Positions 47,063 to 55,357 are shown, counted from the stretch's first letter. The stretch: DNA of 64,000 bases from Sphingopyxis sp. LC81 (GCF_000756375.1 NZ_JNFD01000030.1:108436-172435), one strand, 5' to 3'. Notes: generated from the sequence alone by a model not told the origin. A program made the numbers and translations.

Positions 47063-47739
47063 GCGCCTGCCCCCTGCCCGGTGAAGGTTTGCCGCGGCTG
47101 CATCGCGCGCATATTGTCGATCGCGACGCCCATTTCTTCGCCGGCAATGGCGCGCAGCCCGTCGAGGTCGACCAGCCGGCACAATTGCGGCCCCTCCAGC
47201 TCGATCAGGCCCTGGCGGACAAAGCCCGAGATCGTCCGGCTGACGGTATGGATCGTCAGGCCGAGATGATCGGCAATATCGCCGCGCGTCATCGGCAAGG
47301 GAACACTGCCGAGCGCCGACAGCCGTTTCGCCGCGATCAACAGGAACGCCGCGACGCGTTCGTTGGCGTTGCGGCGGCCGAGCAGGAATATGCATTGGTT
47401 CGCGCTGTCCAGCGCGCGTTCGAGCGCGCGGTTCTGCCCCAGCGAATCGGGATCGCCACCCAGCGCCGGGCGGCGGGTCAGGATCGTGTTGGTGACCGCT
47501 TCAGCGGCGGCGTCGCGCGCGCCATATTCGACGCCGAACACATCGCCCTGATAGAAAAATCCCGTCAGCTGGCGGTGCCCGTCGGCATGGAAATGACAAG
47601 TTCTGACGGTGCCCGAGATGACTTCGAACCAGCAATCGCCGGGATCACCCTGCGAGAAAATAATCTCGCCTTTCCGGAATTTTAGGATGGTGTCCTGCGG
47701 AATAGCCCCGCGTTGATATTCTGCCGACAGACCTTGCAC
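47059..47739 (-). CDS. Crp/Fnr-family transcriptional regulator
   Basis: The 226-residue protein has an N-terminal cyclic-nucleotide-binding-like barrel (GEIIFSQGDPGDCWFEVISGTVRTC ... GFFYQGDVFGVE). A C-terminal helix-turn-helix follows (TRGDIADHLGLTIHTVSRTISGFVRQGLI). The N-terminal cysteine cluster of true FNR is absent, so it is closer to the FixK/Crp branch. It is translationally coupled to the FapF-like gene and is the likely local regulator of this system. Confidence 0.88.
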   Translation of the reverse strand: MQGLSAEYQRGAIPQDTILKFRKGEIIFSQGDPGDCWFEVISGTVRTCHFHADGHRQLTGFFYQGDVFGVEYGARDAAAEAVTNTILTRRPALGGDPDSLGQNRALERALDSANQCIFLLGRRNANERVAAFLLIAAKRLSALGSVPLPMTRGDIADHLGLTIHTVSRTISGFVRQGLIELEGPQLCRLVDLDGLRAIAGEEMGVAIDNMRAMQPRQTFTGQGAGA

Positions 47740-48097
47740 GCCACGTCTCCAATCTGGAATTGGTATTTGCGGCGACCCCGTTTGCGAGTCTCATCTGCCT
47801 TTGCGGATGCTGAATCCATCCGCATAAAAACCAAGGAATTCGTGTGTATGAACAGCCTAGGAAAATCACTTACGTAAATTTCCTTAGCATTTCAGGATGG
47901 ATTAAGGCTGAATTTCAGTAGCATAGCTGTATTGGCATGCGCCGTGCCGTTATATGCTTAATTAGCTTAGGTTAATTGATAAACAGCGCACAAACATATA
48001 TCATCGAAGCCAGAGCAGGTGGGTTGCGGCAATTGCCGCGCAAAAGATGCTCGTCGGTCGCACTGTGTCTACGCCTTGGGTGTCAGGGGATTGCGCC
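47740..48097. other. AT-rich divergent regulatory region
   Basis: This 358-bp gap between the Crp/Fnr and LuxR-type genes is much richer in A/T than its surroundings, especially 47825-48005. It contains an inverted repeat with half-site ATGCGGAT at 47802-47824 and the palindrome TTACGTAA at 47870-47877 flanked by GGAAAAT and AAATTTCC. It probably holds two promoters and several operators. No ORF is evident. Confidence 0.55.
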
Positions 48098-48364
48098 GTG
48101 CATCAAAACGCTTTGAACGTCGAACCGCATTTGACCTTTCGCGAGCATCAGATACTCGAACTGGTCGCCGTCGGCTGCTCGGCCAAGCAGATCGCGATCG
48201 AGATCAACATCGCTCCACGAACGGTCGAACGGCACATCGAAAATGTGCGGCTGAAACTCAATGCGCGCAACCGCGCGCATCTGATAACCCAGGCCATGCA
48301 CCTGGGCCTGCTGGTCATCGAAACACCGTCGCCCGACGAACCGACGCTCTTCGAACTCAAATGA
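48098..48364 (+). CDS. Single-domain LuxR-type (GerE) DNA-binding regulator
   Basis: The 88-residue product is almost only a LuxR helix-turn-helix: LTFREHQILELVAVGCSAKQIAIEINIAPRTVERHIENVRLKL. It has no receiver or autoinducer domain. A GTG at 48098 has AGGGGA upstream; an in-frame ATG at 48047 lacks one. It is divergent from the Crp/Fnr-FapF-like pair, so it may co-regulate that system. Small stand-alone GerE proteins may act by dimerising with larger partners. Confidence 0.75.
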   Translation: MHQNALNVEPHLTFREHQILELVAVGCSAKQIAIEINIAPRTVERHIENVRLKLNARNRAHLITQAMHLGLLVIETPSPDEPTLFELK

Positions 48365-48617
48365 TGGTGCATCCGGCGTGAACGCTTCTGGGCACCGATA
48401 GCGAAAGCAGATGCTGACCGCCGATCAGGCTGGCGAATGCTGATGAAAGACAGGGAACAAGCGCTTCGCCCGGCCCCAGCCTTCATTCCGATCAGCTGTC
48501 AAATAAACGGATAAGTCACGCCATAATAGCCATAGACGCCGCGGCCGTAATCGTCGGTATGCGATGACCGCACCGGTCAGGCAAGCCGCGCCCGCGCGCT
48601 GACACGACAGAAAATTG

Positions 48618-49223
48618 TCAGGGCAAAGCGACGGGGTGTTCGCCCGCCGCTTGAAAGGGCGGCATCCGGCCCGCCGCTCGATGGCGCGCGATCTGGTGCT
48701 TGAACGCGGCCGCGACATGCAAGACGAGGAGCGCGAGCGTGACGAACACCAAGAGTTCGTGAACGCCGCCAAGCCGTTCGCCGGCTTCTTCGGAAATTCC
48801 GGGGATCAGCGGGAGCGGTACGCCGCCAAGCATCGGCGTCACCGATTTGCCCTCCGCGCTCGCACCGCCCGACACGGCCATCAGGCCGGTAAGCGGCAGC
48901 GCGATCAGAAGGACGTAAAAGGCCCGATGCGTCCAGACGCTCGCCAAACGTTCCCAGCGCGGCAGTTCGACCGGAAAGGGCGGCGGCGGATGCGCAAGGC
49001 GCCAGGCAAGGCGGACAAACGCAAGCAAGAGGATTGTTGCCCCGAGCGTCTTGTGCACGGTGAAGAGGTCGCCGCGCGCCGGGCCGCGGTCCATGCCGGA
49101 AAAGGTGAAGCCGACGACCACCTGCGCCACAATGATCAGCGCTATCAGCCAATGCAGGAGGACCGCGCCATTATTATAGCGCAATAGCCGTTCCTGCGGC
49201 GTGGCTTCGGGGACGCTCGCCAT
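48618..49223 (-). CDS. Cytochrome b561-family protein
   Basis: The 201-residue protein has four membrane helices with histidines positioned as haem ligands: AVLLHWLIALIIVAQ, LFTVHKTLGATILL, WTHRAFYVLLIALPLTGL and GVHELLVFVTLALLVLHVAAAF. It should act as an inner-membrane electron carrier, possibly reducing superoxide or linking quinol to periplasmic acceptors as in the CybB family. It appears monocistronic; a GGATC-N16-CGTT sequence lies directly upstream (49232-49256). Confidence 0.88.
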   Translation of the reverse strand: MASVPEATPQERLLRYNNGAVLLHWLIALIIVAQVVVGFTFSGMDRGPARGDLFTVHKTLGATILLLAFVRLAWRLAHPPPPFPVELPRWERLASVWTHRAFYVLLIALPLTGLMAVSGGASAEGKSVTPMLGGVPLPLIPGISEEAGERLGGVHELLVFVTLALLVLHVAAAFKHQIARHRAAGRMPPFQAAGEHPVALP

Positions 49224-49309
49224 TTCGGTTCAACGCATCGTAAATGCAAACGATCCATCGAGGGGTGAGTCCATCTTCCGGACGGACTGGCGCCCCGCGG
49301 CGCTATCGA

Positions 49310-49585
49310 TCAAAATTCCGAGATCGTTTCATCCTCGATCGCTGCGCGGATCATCCGGTCCCAGACATCGGCGTCGCCGACCGCGAGCATCCGTCCGCTC
49401 GGCTCGCGCAGCGTGCGGAGCACGGCAAGCGCGGCATCGGTATAGTCGGGCCATAGAGCATCGACCGCCGGACCCGCCGACGTTAATTCGCCTTCAGCAT
49501 TTTTGCTCAGCGCATGACCGGCGAGCGCGCGCGCGACACGCTCGACGGGAGCGGTCGCGGCATGGTCGAGATTGCCGTGCGACAT
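49310..49585 (-). CDS. Small hypothetical protein (91 aa), possible stress-regulated
   Basis: The helical, acidic product (AVDALWPDYTDAALAVLRTLREPS then DADVWDRMIRAAIEDET) has no recognised domain. AAGGAG lies 8 bp before the ATG. A GCAAC-N16-CGTT promoter-like element lies about 30 bp upstream (49615-49639), one mismatch from the EcfG consensus. Confidence 0.6.
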   Translation of the reverse strand: MSHGNLDHAATAPVERVARALAGHALSKNAEGELTSAGPAVDALWPDYTDAALAVLRTLREPSGRMLAVGDADVWDRMIRAAIEDETISEF

Positions 49586-49614
49586 GATGGATCTCCTTTT
49601 CGTGACATGAACTC

Positions 49615-49639
49615 AACGTCCGCATTGGCGCCGAGTTGC
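49615..49639 (-). promoter_or_regulatory. Candidate EcfG-type promoter
   Basis: On the minus strand GCAAC (49639-49635) and CGTT (49618-49615) are separated by 16 bp, close to the alphaproteobacterial general-stress consensus GGAAC-N16/17-CGTT. The predicted start of transcription would fall about 25 bp before the ATG at 49585. Confidence 0.4.
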
Positions 49640-49739
49640 AGGTCGGCGCTGTCCGTAATCGAAGCCGCTTTGTTCCATCGCCCGCAACCGCCGACGGACA
49701 CGATTCCCGATAAAAATTGCCGGCCCCACCCGCCGCTAC

Positions 49740-49765
49740 GGAAACCTCGCGGCGCGCCATTCGTT
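49740..49765 (+). promoter_or_regulatory. Candidate EcfG-type promoter
   Basis: GGAAA(C) at 49740 and CGTT at 49762-49765 are spaced by 17 bp, one mismatch from the EcfG consensus. It is placed about 39 bp upstream of the GTG at 49804. Confidence 0.4.
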
Positions 49766-49803
49766 GCTCATTGCGTGAACAGTGGGACGCGAAAGGATTC
49801 GAC

Positions 49804-50073
49804 GTGATTACCTATGCGCTTCGTTACGAGGACGACGGGATCGGTATCGAAAAGCGCATCGAATTCGAGGCCGATACGCCGGCGCAGGCCCTGTTGATCG
49901 CGCAAAGCGAGGCAGAGGGACGCTGGGCGGAACTCAGCGCCGACGGTCGGCCGATCTGCATGCTCGGGCGCGAAAACCTGGGCGCGGGCAACTATTGGGT
50001 CATCCGGCCGCAGCAGCATCGCGAGATTGTCACCACCGCCAGCGCGCCACCGAGCCCGGAGCGCGCCGTGTAG
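49804..50073 (+). CDS. Small hypothetical protein (89 aa)
   Basis: It starts at a GTG with AAAGGA upstream. The product reads ITYALRYEDDGIGIEKRIEFEADTPAQALLIAQSEAEGRWAEL in sense, a small alpha/beta protein with a C-terminal proline-rich tail (SAPPSPERAV). No family is recognised. The GH130 gene begins 19 bp later on the same strand, so both probably share a transcript. Confidence 0.6.
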   Translation: MITYALRYEDDGIGIEKRIEFEADTPAQALLIAQSEAEGRWAELSADGRPICMLGRENLGAGNYWVIRPQQHREIVTTASAPPSPERAV

Positions 50074-50092
50074 CAGGTCGGAGCGCCGCCAT

Positions 50093-51211
50093 ATGGACTT
50101 CGCGGTAGATCACCTCATCTTCGGCCCCGACGACGTCGATCTCGGACGTTCGCCGCTTGCCCGCGCGTTCGATGCCGAAACCTATGTACTCGGCGCCTTC
50201 AACCCCGGCCTTACCCGGCTCGAAAACGGCAATCTGCTGATGATGGTGCGCGTCGCCGAAGCGCTGCGCGAGCCGATCGCCGATGGCCATGTCCGCGCCA
50301 TCCGCTGGACCGAGGGCGGCTATCGGCTCGACGCCTGGCCTCTCGATCTTTGCGATACCGCCGACCCGCGCAAATTCATGGTGCGCGGCGGCGCGTGGCG
50401 CGTGATGGCGCTGACCTCGCTCTCCTGGCTGCTCCCGATCGAACTGTCGCCCGACGGGCTCGATCGCGTCGCGATCCATTATGACAAGGCGGTGGCGCCG
50501 CAAGACAGCTTCCAATGCTATGGCGTCGAGGATGCCCGTATTTCGCGGGTCGACGGGCGCTGGCTGATGACGACCTGCTCGGTAAGCCCCGAACGGCATT
50601 CAACAACGCTCTACAGCTCAACGAACGGGATCGACTGGCGCTTTGAGGACATCGTCCTCGATCACCAGAACAAGGACATGCTCATTTTCGAAGGCCGCAT
50701 CGACGGGCGCTACTGGGCACAGACGCGCCCGCTCGGCGATCTCTATTTCGCCTATCCGCCGGGTTCGGAGTGGCGCGCGGGGCCGTCGATCAACCTCGCG
50801 ACCTCGCCCGACGCCCTTCACTGGAAACCGCATCTCGCGCCGGGCATCCGCCCGCATGCCGATACGCTCGCGACCGCGCGGATCGGCGGCGGCGCCCCGC
50901 CGATCCTGACCGATGATGGCTGGCTGACGCTCTGGCACGGGGTCGAACCCAAGGAAATCGTCGGTATCTACCGCACCTATTGGTCGCTGCTCGACCGGCG
51001 CGATCCGTCCAAGATCCTGCGAACCGGCCACCAGCCGTTGATCGAAGCCAATGCCGGCCTCACGCGCCCGCTGGAGGACCGGCTCTACGTCCGCGACGTC
51101 GTGTTCACGACGGGGATCGCCGACGGAGGCGACCATTATGTCGTCGCGTCGGGTGAAGCCGACCTCGCCTGCCGCATTACCCATATCCCGAAGTCGGTTT
51201 TCGCCGCCTGA
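50093..51211 (+). CDS. GH130-family glycosidase/phosphorylase
   Basis: The 372-residue five-bladed beta-propeller has FNPGLTRLENGNLLMMVRV at the N-terminus and the family acid motif FQCYGVEDARISRVDGRW, with Asp as proton donor. RLEDRLYV-like closing strands follow (here RPLEDRLYVRDVVFTTG). GH130 enzymes cleave beta-mannosides, usually by phosphorolysis. A second GH130 gene and a glycosyltransferase follow on the other strand. No signal peptide, so it acts in the cytoplasm. Confidence 0.85.
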   Translation: MDFAVDHLIFGPDDVDLGRSPLARAFDAETYVLGAFNPGLTRLENGNLLMMVRVAEALREPIADGHVRAIRWTEGGYRLDAWPLDLCDTADPRKFMVRGGAWRVMALTSLSWLLPIELSPDGLDRVAIHYDKAVAPQDSFQCYGVEDARISRVDGRWLMTTCSVSPERHSTTLYSSTNGIDWRFEDIVLDHQNKDMLIFEGRIDGRYWAQTRPLGDLYFAYPPGSEWRAGPSINLATSPDALHWKPHLAPGIRPHADTLATARIGGGAPPILTDDGWLTLWHGVEPKEIVGIYRTYWSLLDRRDPSKILRTGHQPLIEANAGLTRPLEDRLYVRDVVFTTGIADGGDHYVVASGEADLACRITHIPKSVFAA

Positions 51212-51262
51212 GATGCGAGAGTCCGGCTGGCATCGAAAAAGTCCGGACACCATCACCGGGCT

Positions 51263-51287
51263 GCAACCATCGCCGCGTCGCGCCGTT
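51263..51287 (+). promoter_or_regulatory. Candidate EcfG-type promoter
   Basis: GCAAC (51263-51267), 16 bp, CGTT (51284-51287), located 24 bp before the ATG at 51311. It shows the same GCAAC variant as the element at 49615-49639. Confidence 0.4.
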
Positions 51288-51310
51288 GCCTTCTTCGAGA
51301 GGAAAAACAT

Positions 51311-51649
51311 ATGGCAAAGGTGGCGGCATCGCATCCGGATGCACCCCGGCTCCGGGGTTTTGCCGGGATACTCGGCGGCGTCGCGCTCGCCTGGCTCGCG
51401 GCACGCGCGATACGCAGGCGGGCCGGACCGGCGAAGGCCGACCGCCATTCGGCCGCTTTTCGCGACCGTGAGACCGATGCCGAAAATTTCGATCAGACAC
51501 GATCGGCCGGCCCCGACGCGATGCGCGACGGGATCCGCCGGCCATGGGAGGCGATCGATCAGGCCATCGATGAGTCCTTTCCGGCGAGCGACCCGCCGGC
51601 AACTTACGGATCCGGGAACCCCCGCCCCTCAGGCGAGGTGGCGAAGTAG
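51311..51649 (+). CDS. Small hypothetical protein with ESFPASDPP motif (112 aa)
   Basis: The protein has one N-terminal hydrophobic segment (GFAGILGGVALAWLAARAI), then a charged region. The C-terminal motif AIDQAIDESFPASDPPA is shared by many uncharacterised small bacterial proteins. GAGAGGAAA precedes the ATG. Its end overlaps the end of the convergent GH130 gene by 21 bp. Role unknown; an EcfG-like promoter upstream suggests stress control. Confidence 0.65.
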   Translation: MAKVAASHPDAPRLRGFAGILGGVALAWLAARAIRRRAGPAKADRHSAAFRDRETDAENFDQTRSAGPDAMRDGIRRPWEAIDQAIDESFPASDPPATYGSGNPRPSGEVAK

Positions 51650-52936
51650 GTCGTCGATCGAGGCGATCGCGAAGCCGATCGCGCTGTCCGATATGCCGAA
51701 CGGAATGAAAAGCTCGTCGCCGACGCGCATCGCGCCGCAGGTATAGACGACATTGGGCACATAGCCTTCGCGATCGCTCTCCGCGGCGGCGAGGATCGGG
51801 CAGGACGTGCGCCCGAGGACGCGCGACGGGTCGTCGCGATCGAGGAGCGCCGCCCCCAGGCTGTATTTGCGCATCGCCCCGACGCCATGGGTGAGAAGGA
51901 TCCAACCCGCATCGCACTCGATCGGGCTTCCGCAATTTCCCATCTGGATGAATTCCCAGGGAAATTCGGGGCGCATCAGGATCGACCCTTCCTCGTCCCA
52001 GCAGGTCAGCGTGTCGGACGTCAGCAGGGTGATATTCTTGCCGTCCTGCCGCCCGATCATCAGATAGCGTCCGTCGATCTTGCGCGGGAACAGCGCCATG
52101 CCCTTGTGCCGCGCGGCCCGTCCGGTGAGCGGCGCGAGACTGAAGCTTGTGAAGTCGCGGGTGCGCAGCAGTTCGGAGCGGATCGCCTGCCCCGAATAGG
52201 CGGTGTAGGTTCCGATATATTCGGTGCTGCCATCGTCGTGAACGAAGCGCACGAGGCGGAGATCCTCGAGCCCGTTACGCTGCGCCTCGGTCACGGGAAA
52301 GAGGACGCTGTTCGAGATCGCGCTGTCGGGCTGGCGGTGGACGGTCACGGCTTCGTCGGGACCGATATGATGGCGGTCGTCGGCGACCGCAGCCATCGCC
52401 GGCCCCGATTGCGGCCAGAGATGGAAATCGCCGCCGGGGCCGATGATGCCCTCTCGAAAGGCCACCGAGCTGATATGGCCCTCGCCGACCGCGCGCATCG
52501 ACATCAGGAAGCGCTGCTGCTGCGCGGCGAGCCCCGTCTGGTCGGGATGCGGCACGACGCTCGGGTTCATCAGCGCCGCCGCGGCATAACTATATTCGTG
52601 GCAGAAATAGGCACCGATCAGGCGCCGCTTGACCGGCGAGACGCTGCTCACGGCAAGCGCCAGATCCTCGGCGATCTCGGCGAAACGTTCGTCGAAAATT
52701 TTGCCGATCTGCCAGTGCCGCTCGGAAAAATCCTTCCAGATCAGCCCAAGCTCGAGCTCCGCCTGATCCTCGTCGAGCGCGACGACGTCGGCGACGAGTT
52801 GCGCGGCGCGCGGCGGTTCGGAAACATTCGACGCCCAAGCGAGGTGGAAGGGTCGCAAGACGACCCGCGCGGGATCGGCGCTGAGCTTTTCATTGAGTAT
52901 GTGCAGCGGCGACTGGTCGGGTCTGCAGATCAGCAT
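51629..52936 (-). CDS. Second GH130-family protein
   Basis: The 435-residue protein has a longer N-terminal helical part (about 150 residues) before a GH130 propeller. The propeller shows the motif RNGLEDLRLVRFVHDDGST, GNCGSPIECDAGWILLTHGVG and SLGAALLDRDDPSRVLGRTS, close to beta-1,2-mannoside phosphorylase-like sequences. The ATG at 52936 lies inside the end of the glycosyltransferase gene (47-bp overlap), so they are co-translated. Confidence 0.85.
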   Translation of the reverse strand: MLICRPDQSPLHILNEKLSADPARVVLRPFHLAWASNVSEPPRAAQLVADVVALDEDQAELELGLIWKDFSERHWQIGKIFDERFAEIAEDLALAVSSVSPVKRRLIGAYFCHEYSYAAAALMNPSVVPHPDQTGLAAQQQRFLMSMRAVGEGHISSVAFREGIIGPGGDFHLWPQSGPAMAAVADDRHHIGPDEAVTVHRQPDSAISNSVLFPVTEAQRNGLEDLRLVRFVHDDGSTEYIGTYTAYSGQAIRSELLRTRDFTSFSLAPLTGRAARHKGMALFPRKIDGRYLMIGRQDGKNITLLTSDTLTCWDEEGSILMRPEFPWEFIQMGNCGSPIECDAGWILLTHGVGAMRKYSLGAALLDRDDPSRVLGRTSCPILAAAESDREGYVPNVVYTCGAMRVGDELFIPFGISDSAIGFAIASIDDLLRHLA

Positions 52937-55235
52937 CGATAAGGCCCGCCTTTTCGTTGATCCCCGCCTGCCAGAATAGGTCGTCCATCGCGTGATAGGC
53001 AAGGTGAAATGCCAGCACCGACTCGGCGCCGACATTCGTATTGACGCCCCGCGGGGTCAGTCCGTCGCAGCAGCGCCCGGTCGCGGCGCTCGCGAGCGCG
53101 AGCGACCGGTCGTTGTCGCCGTGGAACCAGCGCCAGGCCATATCGGCGCGCGCGCTCCAGCGCGGCAGACCGGTCGAGGCGAAAGCCTCGCCGCAGGCGG
53201 CAATCGTCGCCCACGCCTCCAGCGGCTGCTGGTCGAAGGGCAAGGTTTCGCCGGCAAGACCGAAACCCTCGGACCCCGCCGGGCGGAACCATCCGCCCGC
53301 GCCCGTCTGGCGGTCGCAAAGCCAGTCGAGCGCCGCAAGCCCCGCCTCTTCGAGGGGGAGCGAGCGCAGCCGGAGACCCGCGCGCATCAGCGCCTCGGCG
53401 AGCCGGGCATTGTCATAAGCAAGCCCGGCTTCGAACCAGTCCCACCCGGGGCGGCGCGATGATTGCCAGAGCGTGTGGAGGAACGCGCCGCCGCGCTCGA
53501 TCAGCGCGCGCGCATCGGCATGCGCAGGGTGACGCTGAAGCAATTCGTCGGCGCCGAGCATCGCGAAAGCGATCGCGCGCGGGCTCCGGAAATCCTGGGC
53601 CATCGCGGCGGTGCGCCCGAACCACTCGAGCCCCCAGTCGGCGAGCCCCGAAAGCGGCCCACGGCCGGCACAATGGCCAAGCGCCCAGAGGGCGCGCCCG
53701 TTGCTGTCCTCCGACCCCTCCGCCTCGAGCCATTGGCGGTCATAACCCATGAAGTTGCGGAAGCGGCCGTTCGCGGGATTCCACGCATGCTGGACAAAGC
53801 TCGCATAGCGCATGGCGAGCGCTTCGTTTTTGGCGAAAGCCTTGGGCCCGAGGCTGTTGAGGAGCATCAGCGCGCGCGCATTGTCATCGATGCAATAGCC
53901 GTGGGCGCGATCGGGGACGATACCGAGGCCATGCTGGAGGATCCCCACCCCGTCGCTCATCGCGCGGATTGCGCCGAGCGACGGCGGTGCGCGCTCCTCC
54001 TTAATCGCCGCCGCCGGGGTAAGCTGGCCGAGCAGCGCGGTGTATTGCCGGGCGATTTCGGGCCAGGCGGTGCGCCGTCCGCGCCTATAGGCCCGGTGCT
54101 GGAGGGCGCGGCGCTCCTCAGGGGCCGAGAGAAGGAGGAGCACCGCCTCCGCGATCGCGTCGCTGTCGCCCTGCGGCACCAAAATGCCGACATCGTCCGC
54201 CAAAAGCTCGCGGGCGTGAACGAAGGGTGTCGAGACGACCGCGCGCCCGAGCGCGACGGCATAGGCGAGCGTGCCCGAGGTGATCTGGGCGAGATTGGGA
54301 TAGGGCGCGAGATAGATGTCGCACAGCTCGATCTGGTCGAGCAGTTCCCCGGTTTCGAGGAAGCGGTTCTCCCAGGCGATATTATCCTTCACCCCCAGGC
54401 TTTCGGCGAGCGTCTTGAGGCTCTCGCGGTACGCCTCGCCTTCCGACGCGAGGAGGTTGGGATGGGTCGCGCCGACGATGCGGTAGAGGATGCCGGGATA
54501 TTGCGCGGCAATGACCGGCAAGGCGCGGATCGCGGTTTCGAGCCCCTTGCCGGGACCGAGGAGCCCGAACGTCGAAAGGACGGGCCGCTCGGCGATCCCG
54601 AGCGCCGCACGCAGCGGCGGCGACACGGTGAAGGGCCGGTCGGGCGTCCCATGTTCGATCAGGACGACCGAAGCGGGTTCGGCGCCATAGACGTCAACCA
54701 GCGTCCGGCGCCCGAAGTCGCTCATCACCACCAGCCGCGACGCGCGCGCGACGAGCCGCCCGATCACGCGTCGCTGCGCGTCGCTCGGCTCGGCGAGCAC
54801 GGTGTGCAGCGTGACAATCAACGGCGCGGCGATGCGATCGACCAGTTCGAGGATCAGGTCGCCCGCAGGCCCGCCGAAAATGCCGAATTCATGCTGAAGC
54901 CAGACCGCCGCCGGGGCGCTGCGGTTGATCGCCGTCGCGGCGGCTCGATAAGAGGCGGGGCTGTCGTCGTCGATCGAGCAGGTGATCGCCGCGTCGCTGG
55001 CCTGCGCATGCAAGGAACGCATCGCATAGACATCGACCGCGAGACCCGCGCCGGTCGCCATGAGATGGTCATGAACGTCGGCGGTGAAGGTCGCGATCCC
55101 GCACTGGCGCGGCCGGAAGCAACCGATCAGCGCGATCCGCTTTCGCGCTTGCGGCGGCAATTTTGCGGAGATTCCGTGGAGCAGATCGCCGCCTGAAACG
55201 TCTGAAAGAGAAAGGACTTCCGGATCATATTTCAT
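52890..55235 (-). CDS. GT4 glycosyltransferase fused to an alpha/alpha-toroid domain
   Basis: The 781-residue protein has an N-terminal GT-B half, from IALIGCFRPRQCGIATFTADVH through ITSGTLAYAVALGRAVVSTPFVHARELL. A C-terminal half of about 340 residues follows, made of paired helices with repeated motifs: HGYCIDDNARALMLLNSLG, EDSNGRALWALGHC, WFEAGLAYDNARLAEALM and FDQQPLEAWATIAACG. This resembles (alpha/alpha)6 glycosidase/phosphorylase-like domains. The ATG at 55235 has AAAGGCG upstream; a longer frame to 55322 exists. It is coupled to the downstream GH130 gene. Acceptor and donor are unknown; a mannosyl glycan is suggested by the neighbours. Confidence 0.82.
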   Translation of the reverse strand: MKYDPEVLSLSDVSGGDLLHGISAKLPPQARKRIALIGCFRPRQCGIATFTADVHDHLMATGAGLAVDVYAMRSLHAQASDAAITCSIDDDSPASYRAAATAINRSAPAAVWLQHEFGIFGGPAGDLILELVDRIAAPLIVTLHTVLAEPSDAQRRVIGRLVARASRLVVMSDFGRRTLVDVYGAEPASVVLIEHGTPDRPFTVSPPLRAALGIAERPVLSTFGLLGPGKGLETAIRALPVIAAQYPGILYRIVGATHPNLLASEGEAYRESLKTLAESLGVKDNIAWENRFLETGELLDQIELCDIYLAPYPNLAQITSGTLAYAVALGRAVVSTPFVHARELLADDVGILVPQGDSDAIAEAVLLLLSAPEERRALQHRAYRRGRRTAWPEIARQYTALLGQLTPAAAIKEERAPPSLGAIRAMSDGVGILQHGLGIVPDRAHGYCIDDNARALMLLNSLGPKAFAKNEALAMRYASFVQHAWNPANGRFRNFMGYDRQWLEAEGSEDSNGRALWALGHCAGRGPLSGLADWGLEWFGRTAAMAQDFRSPRAIAFAMLGADELLQRHPAHADARALIERGGAFLHTLWQSSRRPGWDWFEAGLAYDNARLAEALMRAGLRLRSLPLEEAGLAALDWLCDRQTGAGGWFRPAGSEGFGLAGETLPFDQQPLEAWATIAACGEAFASTGLPRWSARADMAWRWFHGDNDRSLALASAATGRCCDGLTPRGVNTNVGAESVLAFHLAYHAMDDLFWQAGINEKAGLIDADLQTRPVAAAHTQ

Positions 55236-55331
55236 CGCGACGCCTTTTTTGATTTCCCCCTCAATCGATCGACTTGGACTCGGTGCCCCGATCGCCTGGA
55301 GAAGCGGCAGGCACATCATCACAACCCCATC

Positions 55332-55357
55332 AACGCCTGCACCGCGTCACAAGTTGC
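55332..55357 (-). promoter_or_regulatory. Candidate EcfG-type promoter
   Basis: On the minus strand GCAAC (55357-55353) and CGTT (55335-55332) are separated by 17 bp. The element lies upstream of the glycosyltransferase-GH130 pair and would give a leader of about 90 nt to the ATG at 55235. Confidence 0.35.

Noticed and set aside
48499..48573. 24-codon minus-strand frame ending in a Tyr/Gly-rich tail (DDYGRGVYGYYGVTYPFI)
   Set aside because: The tail looks like the end of a real protein, but no longer frame joins it and the GTG has no ribosome-binding site. It may be a gene remnant; not supported enough to annotate.
53463..55196. 577-codon plus-strand frame opposite the GT4 fusion
   Set aside because: Shadow frame; the minus strand has GT4 motifs and a start coupled to GH130.
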